From Scedosporium boydii (lineage: Eukaryota > Ascomycota > Sordariomycetes > Microascales > Microascaceae): DNA of 50,577 bases. Of this stretch, positions 20,366-30,231 are shown piece by piece (the stretch's first letter is position 1; each line of letters opens with the position of its first letter). The stretch spans positions 1-50,577 of the forward strand of contig NJFT01000269.1 in assembly GCA_002221725.1 (NCBI GenBank), in the 5' to 3' direction. A program made the translations under genes and the position numbers. The notes under the pieces are model-generated. The model had not been told where the DNA came from and made no database searches. It worked only from the letters and a program-made list of their open reading frames with translations.

Positions 20366-21058
20366 TTAGAAATCGGAAAGATCGATAGATCGCCTAACGG
20401 CGCGGGCGAGGCGGCGACGAGCCTCAGTGGCGTTATTAGCAGCACCACCGGCCGGAGCCATCTGAACGGGGACGACACCTCCGAAGGGACCAGCACGAGC
20501 GGGGTTCTGGCAGCGAACAAGGCAGACATTGTCCTGGCCAGCAACAGTACCAGTGCACTCCTGGTTGGCAGGGATGGAAGCGGTGAGAGTGTGGTCGGTA
20601 GCCTCGCCATTTCGGTCACGGCCACGTCGTCCGGGAACGTTCTGGGTGACCTGGATGTCGGTCCAGGTGGCTCCGGTGCCGTCATCATTGATCATGCAAG
20701 TGTAAGGGCCAGCGCCGTCGGCGTTGACCTGGTGGAGAGTCATGGTGACTTCGCCACCGGCGCTAACCTGGGGGAGAACATCGCCAGTCTCGGCCATGAT
20801 GGCCTGGGTGCCGGCCTCGAGGTTGTTGTCACCGGCTCCGAGGGTCTCACCGAAGGTGTCGGCCGAGGCACCGCGGAATCGGGTGGTATCCTGCTGGAAG
20901 GGGTTTCGGCGCGTGCCGTCTCGGGGGGTGGAGCTGTCAATGCCGAGAGCCATGCCAGAACCGCCGGCGTCACCGGTGGCAGAGACGATGGCACCGTGTC
21001 CAGCGACGAGCTGGGCGGCGAAGAGGATGGAAGAGAGGACGGTGTACTTGAGAGACAT
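20366..21058 (-). CDS. gEgh16/GAS1-type secreted protein
   Basis: Single exon, 230 aa from ATG 21058; the frame stays open upstream, but the signal peptide [20 protein letters not shown] fixes the start. Cleavage after it leaves [19 protein letters not shown] as the mature N-terminus. Other family marks are [16 protein letters not shown], a beta-rich core ([31 protein letters not shown]) and Cys near ECTGTVAG and CLVRCQNP. The C-terminal tail is basic ([11 protein letters not shown]). The family was named after Blumeria Egh16 and the Magnaporthe appressorium proteins GAS1/GAS2 (MAS3), linked to host penetration but of unproven biochemistry. The mature N-terminal His resembles copper-site enzymes, which is suggestive only. 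A long plus-strand frame over the same bases is its antisense shadow. Confidence 0.9.
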   Translation of the reverse strand: MSLKYTVLSSILFAAQLVAGHGAIVSATGDAGGSGMALGIDSSTPRDGTRRNPFQQDTTRFRGASADTFGETLGAGDNNLEAGTQAIMAETGDVLPQVSAGGEVTMTLHQVNADGAGPYTCMINDDGTGATWTDIQVTQNVPGRRGRDRNGEATDHTLTASIPANQECTGTVAGQDNVCLVRCQNPARAGPFGGVVPVQMAPAGGAANNATEARRRLARAVRRSIDLSDF

Positions 21059-21261
21059 TTTGGCTTGTGTTGTGGTTTTGGGTTGGATTTGGTGGTTTTG
21101 TTTGAAAGGTGGGATTAAAGAGTAAAGAATATACACTATTGGACCAGCCGAAGAATGGAAGAATGTATTGCAAGAGGGGAAAGGCAGAAGAGTCTTGTTG
21201 ATTGTCTTGATCGTGAGGATGATGAACAAAAAAAAGATCGACTGATTCAACGGATCAACCG

Positions 21262-21268
21262 GCTTCTT
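21262..21268 (-). promoter_or_regulatory. TATA-like box upstream of the gEgh16-like gene
   Basis: TATAAAG on the minus strand about 205 bp ahead of ATG 21058. The leader between them is A-, T- and C-rich on the coding strand (CAACAAG, CCAAATCC, ACCACAACAC), as is common for highly expressed fungal genes. Confidence 0.3.
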
Positions 21269-24200
21269 TATACTAGATTTTCGGCCATCATGACCCCATA
21301 GAAAACCAACCTCTTCCCAAAGTTCTTGAAGCTCAAGGCCCTCATCGCGAGTCCACCCTGTTTCACATCCTCACCCAAGCTCTAAGCCTCTCGCGGAACG
21401 CATTGACGATTCTCAACGGGGTTCGAAAGACGGGCCTCGTTCGCTGGCAATCTCAAGAGCAACGACTCCACAGAGAGCATCTCACGAGAAAGCCAAGAAG
21501 AAGCTAAGCCCCCCAAAACCCGTATCGTCCTCAGCTTGCGGTCTGGGCCACAAGCGCCGCATGGACCAGGGGATAGCTTCAGAGGAGCTGTTGGTGATCT
21601 CCAATCGCATCTATTGATCTGTGCGGGGATCCACAAACGACGAGATGCGATAGGCTCGTCATGAACCTCGATGAACAAGGTTGGGGCTTCCTTCCATTGC
21701 GACTTGCAAGGGAAAATGTTAGGTTCGGCACTGGAAGACCCGGCTAGGCGCTGGCTGTGGAGGATCATATTACTAGGGTGGTAATAGTACCTACCTCGTG
21801 GGGGATGTGATGCGGCTCCAAGAGGTGCAAAAAAAGAAAGAAAATCCCCGGATCCTCCCTTGTCCGGAAATCTGTAGATCTGTGGACACGGGCGCGCCTG
21901 CTCCATCCAGGGGGTTGTTTAGTTTCCGCATCGTCGGTGCGCGGTTAGTGCCGTTTCGTATGCACCGCATGAATTGCCTAGTTGGGCGGCCGAGCTGCAA
22001 AGCAGGAGGCCGCAAAGCCACCCAATGCGGAAAACATCGTGGATTAGAACGAAACGGGGGGCAGGGCCAGGGTTCGGCATCTCGTATCCGGGCCTTGCAA
22101 CAAAATCTGAATGGCCGTGTGTTGAATCGAAATCTGCAGGATCTTGTGGAGAGGGATAAACACAAATCACGAACGGCGGCTCGACCACAGGGATCGTGAG
22201 CCAGGTTCGAGCTTGGCTGTTTGCTTCGAGATCAACCATGCACATGTGGGGCGCTGCACCGCAAGAGCTACCCGAAGCGAGCTGTGGTCCGCTTCACTGC
22301 TTCCCATGCGGCAGCTCGAAGCTGCTTCTGGGATGTTTCATGTTCTTTTTGCTTTTCTAGATTTGAGCAGGGCGACTCAACAGAATATGTGATCAGAGAC
22401 TCAGCTTGCAGAGCCAAGCCAAGCAGGTTGTGTGAAGCAGACCAATCGCGAAGAAGATGGAATCATCAAGAGAATCTTCGATTTCACCCACGAATTTCAT
22501 TGTAATTGCCCAGTTTTCATTCAGGATGTACTGCCTCAGTCTTACATCAATGCATTATAATCCAGCAGCCGTGTGCTATTTCCTGGGATATAAACAGAAT
22601 TAGATCACAAATCAGGGCTGAGCTCCTCATGACAAGATTAGTCGTAGGCTTGGAGACCTTGATACTCCCCGAGCCCGCTTGGTCAGAATAGCGACGCCAG
22701 TAAAAACACATGTACTCCGTAATGGATCTATATGCCAAGACGGGGATGTCAAGCGACGGCGGACAAGCCAGGAACTAGATATAGAGAGCTTTCCCAATGT
22801 AAGGGCCCTCCTGTCCGCCTTTTGGCTGGTTACGAGGAGGGAGAGCAAGGTGCGGTCATTGCAGTCAACCGGAATCCACAACATCCACAGCATCCACAGC
22901 ACCCACAGAATCCACAGAATCCACAGAGCTTATGATAATTTCCAAGCACCGTACAAATTGTTTCCGATAACAGTGAACCGAGAAAGGAACTGGGCGGGAC
23001 CTTGTTGCCACCAGCTCTCGTGATCGTCTCCAGACGCCACCACGTCGATCGCACGCTGGCAGCTAAATGGACACATCGGTATTCGTAAATCTGGGGAATT
23101 GTAGCCGATAAGTTGGACTTGCAACCACACAGGCCAACCAGCGAGCCGACACCGGCAAATATCAGCGTGTGTTGAAACCCCAAAGTCTGGAGATGTTCTT
23201 ATCTCTAATCCTGCCACACCTTTGACACCCTAATATCACGATCTTCAAGGTCGAACGATTGCCACACTCACAACGTCGTCGAGAAGACGTATACCCAACC
23301 ATCTGGGTATCCCAAGCAAGCCCTCCACAAACCGAGGCGGCACGTTGCAGAGCCAGTATCTGCAGCAGAAGAAACCTAATCCGCCCTATCTTTCAACCGT
23401 AACGTCTACATCTGCTCGAGAGGCGGCAAGCATAACAGAGTGTAGCAACAATGTCTACACACCTCTAGCACCAGTACTAAGAAGCACTACATCAGTGATC
23501 CAAGCCAATGGCCTTTTCGCATCCCACCCACCATATCGGCGACAAGTGAACGGTAGAGGATCAAAGGGTTGTGGTCTCTCCCAATGCTCGATGTCTCGAC
23601 ACTCCCGCATTTTCGCGAAGATCCTACAGCAGTGCTGTGCGGAACCTATTGACGACTCCTAGCCGAAGACCCCATCCCGCGCCCGAAATAATAGGGATCG
23701 CGTAGACTGAGCCAATCCATGTCCAGAGTTTTCTCAATACCTCATGGCGTGGACGACCCAATCCCCTTTGGGCGTGCCGGAAGACGCGGGGCGAATGACG
23801 GTGAGGATAACTGGACCCTTTTTTTTCGGGGTGGAACAATTGACTTCACAAGTATTGCCGGCTTAAAATCGGGGTTCGAGGACGTCCAAGATCTCCGGCG
23901 AATCACCAGGCCAATCCGCCAGAGCCGGTCATAGTTTCGCAAGAAGCGCCTCTCCGTTCGTTGACTTTCCGCACCGAACCTCCCGGGGCCACTTAGAATC
24001 ATCGAAAATTCGCCGAAGATCATCACCGGCAGAGCATGCAATAACCCTGAGATAAGGCGCGGGATGATTCTACCCTCCTCGATTTAAACTTATGTTCTCG
24101 ACGGTATTTGTGGCTTACCGGTCGCCACTTTAGAGTTCGCATCGGTCCCTCCATGTCCGCAGATTAGTCGAGTTTTCCCTCGTGATGTGATTGTGCGAGA

Positions 24201-25072
24201 TATGGGCGAAAAATGATCGCGCAAATGTTGGCTTAGTTATCGTTGCTTATCTCGAGGTCGTGCTGTCGTGGGGGCAATTATGCAGCGAACGCTGTCGTGC
24301 ATCGAAAACATGGAGAGCGGTCATGGGTTATCGTGGGCAAAATAATTAATCGCACCAGTCATAGAATTCGATCGTGTAGAAAATGGGTCTAGATCTCAGT
24401 CCTCACCGTGGGATTTCCAGGCACACTGCATTATCGTTGCTGCATCTCAGGCTTAGCATGGCAACAACCGAGGGTCAGCCCATGCATTTTCCAGCCCTCG
24501 GGCCTTGGGTTGGTGTGGGGGAGAAATCAATTGGGGGGAACAAGCAATTTTTCCGATCAATTGATGGGGGTTGGACAATTGCAAGCCAAGCCAATCCAAT
24601 CCAATAGAATTTGCGAAAATCAGGTATATTGAAGATGTTCTAGAGAAACCCATGATCAAACCGCTTTTTGTGGGATTACACAAATAAGAACGTACTTAGA
24701 AAAAGAAAAAGAGAAGCCATTGTCATGCAATGAAAATATCAACCCAGCAAAGAACCTCCGTTTCCGTTTAAACCGAGCCTCCCGGAAAAATGTATGAATG
24801 TCGTATCGCTTGAATCAAGTTAGAAAACTAGACAACGACGCTGTCGTTCCTATCTCGGATCGACTCTGAACTGCCGTGTCCCTCTGGCCTGCCCCTGGCC
24901 TTCTTTCCTCCGCTCCGCGCCGTATCGTGTCAGAGAAATGCCCATGGCATTGGTTGGTTGTTGAAAGTATGTATTCGAAAATATGGTGCCGATTTGTTGA
25001 TTGGGACACCTCGTAGGGTATATAGATCTAGTGAAAAGGAGAGAGTAATGTTCGGGCCTGGATACTACCCGC
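21269..25072. other. Gene-poor region
   Basis: About 3.8 kb without a supported gene. Overlapping frames on both strands (21382-21906, 21791-22245, 22679-23217) lack domains and have opposing frames of equal length. The stretch contains the 9-bp minisatellite at 22874-22927. Some frames start with a signal-like sequence (23183 on -) but end in Cys-Gly strings that are the minisatellite read in frame. Confidence 0.45.
22874..22927 (+). repeat. Six-unit 9-bp minisatellite
   Basis: Consensus ATCCACAGM, six units end to end (ATCCACAAC, ATCCACAGC twice, ACCCACAGA, ATCCACAGA twice). It is non-coding as far as I can see. Confidence 0.85.
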
Positions 25073-25559
25073 TCAGTTGAAGAGGGCAGCACCGCCAGAC
25101 TCTACCGCCTCGATCTCGGCAGGGTCGAGGGGAAGGCGTCGGAAGCGGGCGGGGAGCTGGCTGCGATCGAAGAAGACGCCCTGGGGAGGCTGGACAGAGC
25201 CGAGGTCAGATCCGGCTACTCCGCCAATGCCGGACTCCTTGATAGTCTTCTGTAGGGGGCCGAATTGTTGAGCATGGTCCCTGTAAGAGCTGAAGGAGGT
25301 GTGCTTGGTGCCAGTCGAAGTGTAACCCTCGCCGAAGCCTTGGGGGAGCTTCCCTGTGGGGGAGGCAGGGTGAGGTTGAGGAGTGTGGTCAATGGTGGCT
25401 GGTTTTGCTTTTGAGTCAGTTTCTGTTGAGCTCGGCAGGGAGATGGGTTTGCACGACAGATCATGACATACCAGGAATGGTTCGGCGGCCAATGAACCGA
25501 ATCAAGGGAGTCCGCTCGGCGTGGGCCGCCGCCTGTCGAAGAGCCGCAGTAGCGTTCAT
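25073..25559 (-). CDS. KGD4: Alpha-ketoglutarate dehydrogenase subunit 4 (Kgd4/Ymr31/MRPS36)
   Basis: Two exons, 25559-25472 and 25398-25073 (137 aa), joined at donor CCTG|GTATG and acceptor AACCAG|CC. The N-terminus is Ala/Arg-rich (MNATAALRQAAAHAERTPLIRFIGRRTIP), fits a mitochondrial presequence and contains the conserved IRFIGRR stretch. The C-terminal signature is QLPARFRRLPLDPAEIEAVESGGA, close to the yeast Ymr31 end. The protein was first called a mitochondrial ribosomal protein; it is now known to recruit the E3 subunit to the 2-oxoglutarate dehydrogenase complex in the matrix. The middle is Gly/Ser/Thr-rich and variable. The gene is intact. A second TCA-cycle accessory gene (Sdh8) lies 19 kb away, probably by chance. 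Confidence 0.88.
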
Positions 25560-27605
25560 GTTTTCGAGTGTTGGCGAGGTTGTTTGTGGGAGGTAATGGA
25601 GCGGGAATCTCGGGGAGGAATCGCAGTCGAGGGGTTCGAGTAAAAATTTTCGTTGGGTAATCTCTGTAATTGGGATAGAGATGTTCGGCGGGGAGGCGGT
25701 TAGCAGGTGGAAGGATTGATGAGAAGAATTGAATTATTTAGAAAGGAGAAAAGCAAAGGACAATTCCTGGAGGGGGAGGGGGATGTGTGCTTGATATCAA
25801 GTTCGAGGTCAGGGAGACAACTTGGTGAAAAAAGAGTCAAGCCGGAGCAAAGCGCAGGTCGATCGGGAGGATTAGGAATCAAAAATGTGTAATATTATCT
25901 TCACAAGCTTTGTGTAGCAATATTATCTTCTGAAAAGGACCTATGGGATTGGTCCGTTGGGGGTTTTTAGGGGGGCAGACTTGGGGATTTGGGGGGGTAG
26001 AGACTAAAAAGTCGAGGAAAGAGAGCTCGCCAGGCAGCTAAGCAAGGAAGGAAGGAGTTATGACTAGTGTACCTCGTAGGAATGACTAGTCTGCCGCACG
26101 GAGCTGATCGGGGTCCCTGCGACCTGTCTGCCACCCACCGACTAAAGTAGCAGTGGAGTGTACTTCGTACTAGGGTACACGACAAGGTACCGTACAGCCC
26201 ACCACTTTTCAGGTCTCAACACCAACACATGCCGCAAACTGGAAGCTGCAGAGTGCCTGCATCCCGACATAATTGATTCCGACTCTCGGAGCACTTGCAG
26301 CCATGCCCTATGATCCCAGGATTTACCCCGACCTCATTAAGAGGCAAACTAGCTGTAGGCGGGTCTGCTTCTTCCGTCCTTAGTTCTTGTTTCTATCGTC
26401 TGCGGTACTCGGTAGCCTCAACCGTAATGACAAGAGTGGAACGACTCTGGTGGAAACCCGACTTGAGTTGGAACCCGACCAGTCCCTTTGTTGCTTTTTT
26501 CCATGGGCGAACAAAGGGAAACTTTGGCACCACTCCCACGTTACTCAATAGAGCCGAAACACCCCCAAAGTTCTTGTGGATGCCGGAGCTGGCTGGCCTC
26601 GGTCTGGGATGGACCAAAAGTGGCACCATTGATCGCTTGATGATGCTAGCCGGGTTTCCTCAACTTGCAAGATCCCACCTTCGACGCTGATGGAGATCGA
26701 CAAACGCAATCGCTGTGCCTCGCGCCGCGCTTTCCCGAGCACCCAACGTGCTTAGAAATAGGTCCTTGAGCAAACTCTCGATGAGAAATCGAAGGTGGCA
26801 GCCAGAACCAAACTTGCCATCATTTTTGACCAATACAGTGTAGCAATGTTTCCCCCCAAACCAAAAAACCACAACCCACGACGGCTTCTTATCGAAGTGC
26901 ATCAAATCTGCATGCCCTAGATGCAATCAACCCCACCACCCCAGACGCCCACACCACACTTTTTTTACAGAGAGTTTTTGTCAGGAAACCTCACCAAAGA
27001 ACTTATCATCCACATTTTCTTAGACTTTCACGAGCAATTCTAAGGAACAAATGGAACAAGATCATGAATTCGTCTCATGATCCGCCCTTCTCTCAGCTTC
27101 TACCCCAGATTATTTGTGGGACAATACCACCAGGAGGCGTCGAGCATTCTCGATTCCCCGCAGCAATCATATCAGTAGTTTAGATCAATTGATTTGTGTG
27201 GAGCGCGTCAAGCGGTTTGCAGAGGTCTTTCAAGGGAATTGTCAAGTGTCAATTACAACCTTGTGAACTGCAAAGTAATGTCAGTTCAGCGACGCGATGA
27301 ATGGGGGGAGCGCTTCGCCTCGGTTCGGGTCGGGTTGGCTTCAAGACTTCAAATTGTGAATGTGAAGATTGCAATCCACTACCCCAAATCTTTACCCCGC
27401 CTGCCGATCGGAGCCTCATGTTCTCTTCCCCAAACATCCACCCCATCGTACCAGAATAGTGTTACCGCCAGCCCTGAATAGGAAGAGAGCACTCGGGGTT
27501 TTCTCGCAATCAGACCTTCTAAGGACAAGTCGTGTCCTGGTCGTGTGCTTGGCGGGCCCTACAGCAGCTCACCGCCTAGCAGAAAGGCGTGAGGGGAGCG
27601 GCGAC

Positions 27606-27659
27606 AATAATGCCGGAAACCTACAATTCTAGCTACATGGCGACATTTCCGGCATTATT
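27606..27659. repeat. Hairpin with 14-bp perfect arms
   Basis: AATAATGCCGGAAA (27606-27619) is inverted at 27646-27659 with a 26-base loop. The arm core CAATAATGCCGG recurs at about 28199-28210, so this may be a remnant of a small mobile element. Confidence 0.5.
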
Positions 27660-28799
27660 TATGTGACAATATCGAATGCCAAACCAGGGGTTCTTTAAAA
27701 GGGCCCGCAGCTCATCAGAGACGTGCTAAAATCTGGTCTTGGCACCTCTCAGGAGCAATCAACGGCTGGGAGTTGGTCAGACTAATAGCCAGATCTTGGC
27801 GCAACATCTCCCGAGACCGGCGCCTTACACCTTGGAACACGACAGGTCGGGCTGGGATTGTGTGAGTGTGAGTGGAGCACCGGTTCTTCGGCCAATCCTT
27901 CGCCCTTGCTGGCTTTTCTCGCGATTCCTGCCTTACTCCAGAGATGGGTTCGAGTTTCCTCAATGCTACTCTCTTACCACGCTCTTACCACGCTACGGAT
28001 GCACGAGGTTTCCAGAGTAGCTTCGTGCGTACAAGACCCTAGTGTAGTACGTCACAGAGTCCCTTCGTCTCCAATCTTTCCCCCTCTTCTCTCGAATTCC
28101 CAAGTTCTTACTTCGTAGTTCCGTCCAGATGGGATCATCTTACCCTCACTCTTCGGGCTGTTACGGAGCGCAACTCATTCTCACATGCAGATCCAGGACA
28201 ATAATGCCGGCACCTGCTGCCTGCATTTGATGTTGTACGTTTTCGTGTTGTCCGGACCTCCTCGATGAAGAAACCACATGTAAAGTCCGTCCTGTTGTGC
28301 AGCAAAGCATCTCCGAGGCACTGACATCCCGCCGTTCCCACGAGAGAGGGCATCAAACAGCCCACGAAATTCACGACGACGAGGTATATCCGGGTCTCCA
28401 CCCCAGTTATTGGAGATGGACACAGCAATAATAGGCAGTCTTTCATTGGCGTCTTGGCGGCAATTCTTCCGCCACCTTCCGAGATTGACCAGATTTCCCA
28501 CAACGCGGGGGCAGTATGGGGTTCAACTGCCATACCTTCACAAGACAAGTCTTCTTATCCCCCCCAATCACCGGAGAGAAGTGAATCCCGTCCGGGTTAT
28601 ATTCACTGACTTCTTGGCATGTGCTTTCTTGCTGAACCCGCAAACCCGCACGATGGATTTTACACACATATGCAAGGGGCCACTAGTCGTGTTCTCCAAA
28701 ATAGAAGGCGTGGGGCTATATTTCTCCCATCGCGCTGTGAATAGTACATTCAAGTAGTCGCCGAGACTTTTGGGGGTCCGAGGAACGCGCCGGTAGAGA

Positions 28800-28917
28800 C
28801 TAGATCTTGAGTAGGTGCGCTTCCAACGCGCAAGTCAATGCGGCGCCCTTTTCGCCGTTCTTGATGGAAGACCATGCCCATTTCACTCTGTCGAGCAATG
28901 TGTGGGAAAGACCAGCA
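28800..28917 (-). pseudogene. Short coding-like fragment
   Basis: A minus-strand frame ending at TAG 28802-28800 encodes DRVKWAWSSIKNGEKGAALT followed by a Leu-rich helix. It recalls the amphipathic N-terminal helices of fungal STAND/ankyrin proteins (RLKWAF-type motifs). It has no start codon or continuation that I can find. Very tentative. Confidence 0.2.
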
Positions 28918-29204
28918 GTGTGAACATAGCCGTTAGCATATCCGGCTTCGCGTTTCTATAAAAAGATGCGTCCTAGGGACAAGCGTGCCCACTGGCGTCC
29001 GATAGCAAAGTTGCCTAGCACGCCGAAAATGCCGAATTCTCCGTCCTAAGCCCCGGACTCTCCGACTCATCCGTCTCCCTCAACCCCCGGAATTCAGTCT
29101 GTCTCCGGCTCGCTCACTCTCTCTCCCGTCTAGATGTTATTATACAGGAATGTCTCCTTTTTTTTTTTTCCTTTTCTGTTATTTCCCCAGTTCATCTATC
29201 TCCC

Positions 29205-30231
29205 TCATGGATTGAACGGCCATCCGAAACCAGGAAAAACAGGCTGAGCAGGCTGTGCGGGTTGGGCAGGTTGAGGCTGGACAGGTTGTTGAATGGCGGG
29301 ATTGGGCGTCGCGGCGGGTGCGGCACCACCGACCTTCGTCATAGCTGCAGCGGACGAAAACTGGGCCGCGGGGACCTTGGAGTCCTGGAAGCTCGCGTCA
29401 AAGTATCCGAGGTACTGGTGATAGTCGAAGTTGGACGCCGGGTTGGCGCGCTGCGCGACAGATGCGGCCTGGGTATTCTGGGCCCAGGCGAGACGGACGC
29501 CGCCGCTGGGGGAAAGCGTGCGCGTGCCGGAGGGGCGCACCCAGGTGCTGCAGCCTTTGCAGATGGCGCTCAGAGTGTAGTGCGTGCCGTTGACGCCCGT
29601 GTCGGAAAGGATGACGTAGCTTGCGTCGTTGTATACGGTCGGCGTGGTATGAGCACTATTTGGGTGGGAAGAAACCGCGGGTCAGTATTCTTGCCATTAG
29701 ATCGGAAAACGCGACGGCATCAAATTTGCAAAATCCGTAAAAAAGGTGACCTGGCTCTGCTTTGCCATCGTCTTCTCCGAAACCTTGCTTTTCTCTGGGA
29801 ACACTCCGTTTCTCACGAGCTACAAGTCGGATGCAGCTCTTCCTGCAGGTGGCTAACGGGGGCACTTTGGGGTAGAAAACTTACTTTGCCCATCGAGAAG
29901 AAAGAGTAACATCCTGCCCGTTGGGCCAGGCGACAGTCAAGGGCGCCTGGGACATGCCTCCACCCCATGAAAGTCCTACCCATCCCTGACCGACTGGAGC
30001 GATGAGCTGGATAGCAATGTCGAAGTCTCCTCCCGTCGAGGTATCGGCAATCGCTATTCTGAAAGCAGACCCGCCTTGCGTCGTGTACTGGTTGTAGCAG
30101 AGGCTTGTCGTCGGGCTGCACCACTTGGTAAGAGTGGCTTGGCGCTTCTCGATGCCATTATTGCCTTCTGACGAAGTAGGGAAGGCCGCAGCAAGGCCCA
30201 GGAGGGTCTGTAATGCGAACACGGGCTTCAT
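29205..30231 (-). CDS. Secreted AA8-type cytochrome domain protein (CDH cytochrome-like)
   Basis: Two exons, 30231-29885 and 29655-29205 (265 aa), with a 229-base intron (GCAAA|GTAAG, AAATAG|T). A signal peptide (MKPVFALQTLLGLAAAFP) is followed by a Lys-Arg site (GIEKRQ) that could be Kex2-processed. The domain matches the haem-b cytochrome of cellobiose dehydrogenase. GWVGLSWGGGMSQAPLTVAW contains the expected Met ligand and NFDYHQYLGYF the expected His ligand; Cys pairs are at KWCSPTTSLCY and ICKGCSTW. No dehydrogenase follows. Instead the protein ends in a Pro/Gln/Ala tail with PAQ repeats and no cellulose-binding module. Such stand-alone AA8 proteins are thought to pass electrons to lytic polysaccharide monooxygenases or reduce iron outside the cell. 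The partner is unknown. Confidence 0.88.

Larger units (their letters stand above)
25560..29204. other. Gene-poor region
   Basis: About 3.6 kb without a supported gene. It contains two exact copies of the dispersed 9-mer (26161, 28109), a hairpin at 27606-27659 and a short coding-like fragment at 28800-28917 on the minus strand. A T12-type tract is at about 29158-29170. Frames such as 26295-26690 (+) and 28135-28548 (-) have no recognisable domain. Confidence 0.45.

Noticed and set aside
20348..21118. A 256-codon plus-strand open frame
   Set aside because: It is exactly antisense to the gEgh16-like gene and has the Gly/Ser/Val bias expected of such a shadow; the minus strand has a signal peptide and family motifs.
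22830..23183. Apparent signal peptide plus Cys-Gly repeat protein on the minus strand
   Set aside because: The Cys-Gly string is the 9-bp minisatellite at 22874-22927 read in frame; there is no conserved domain, and other frames are equally open.
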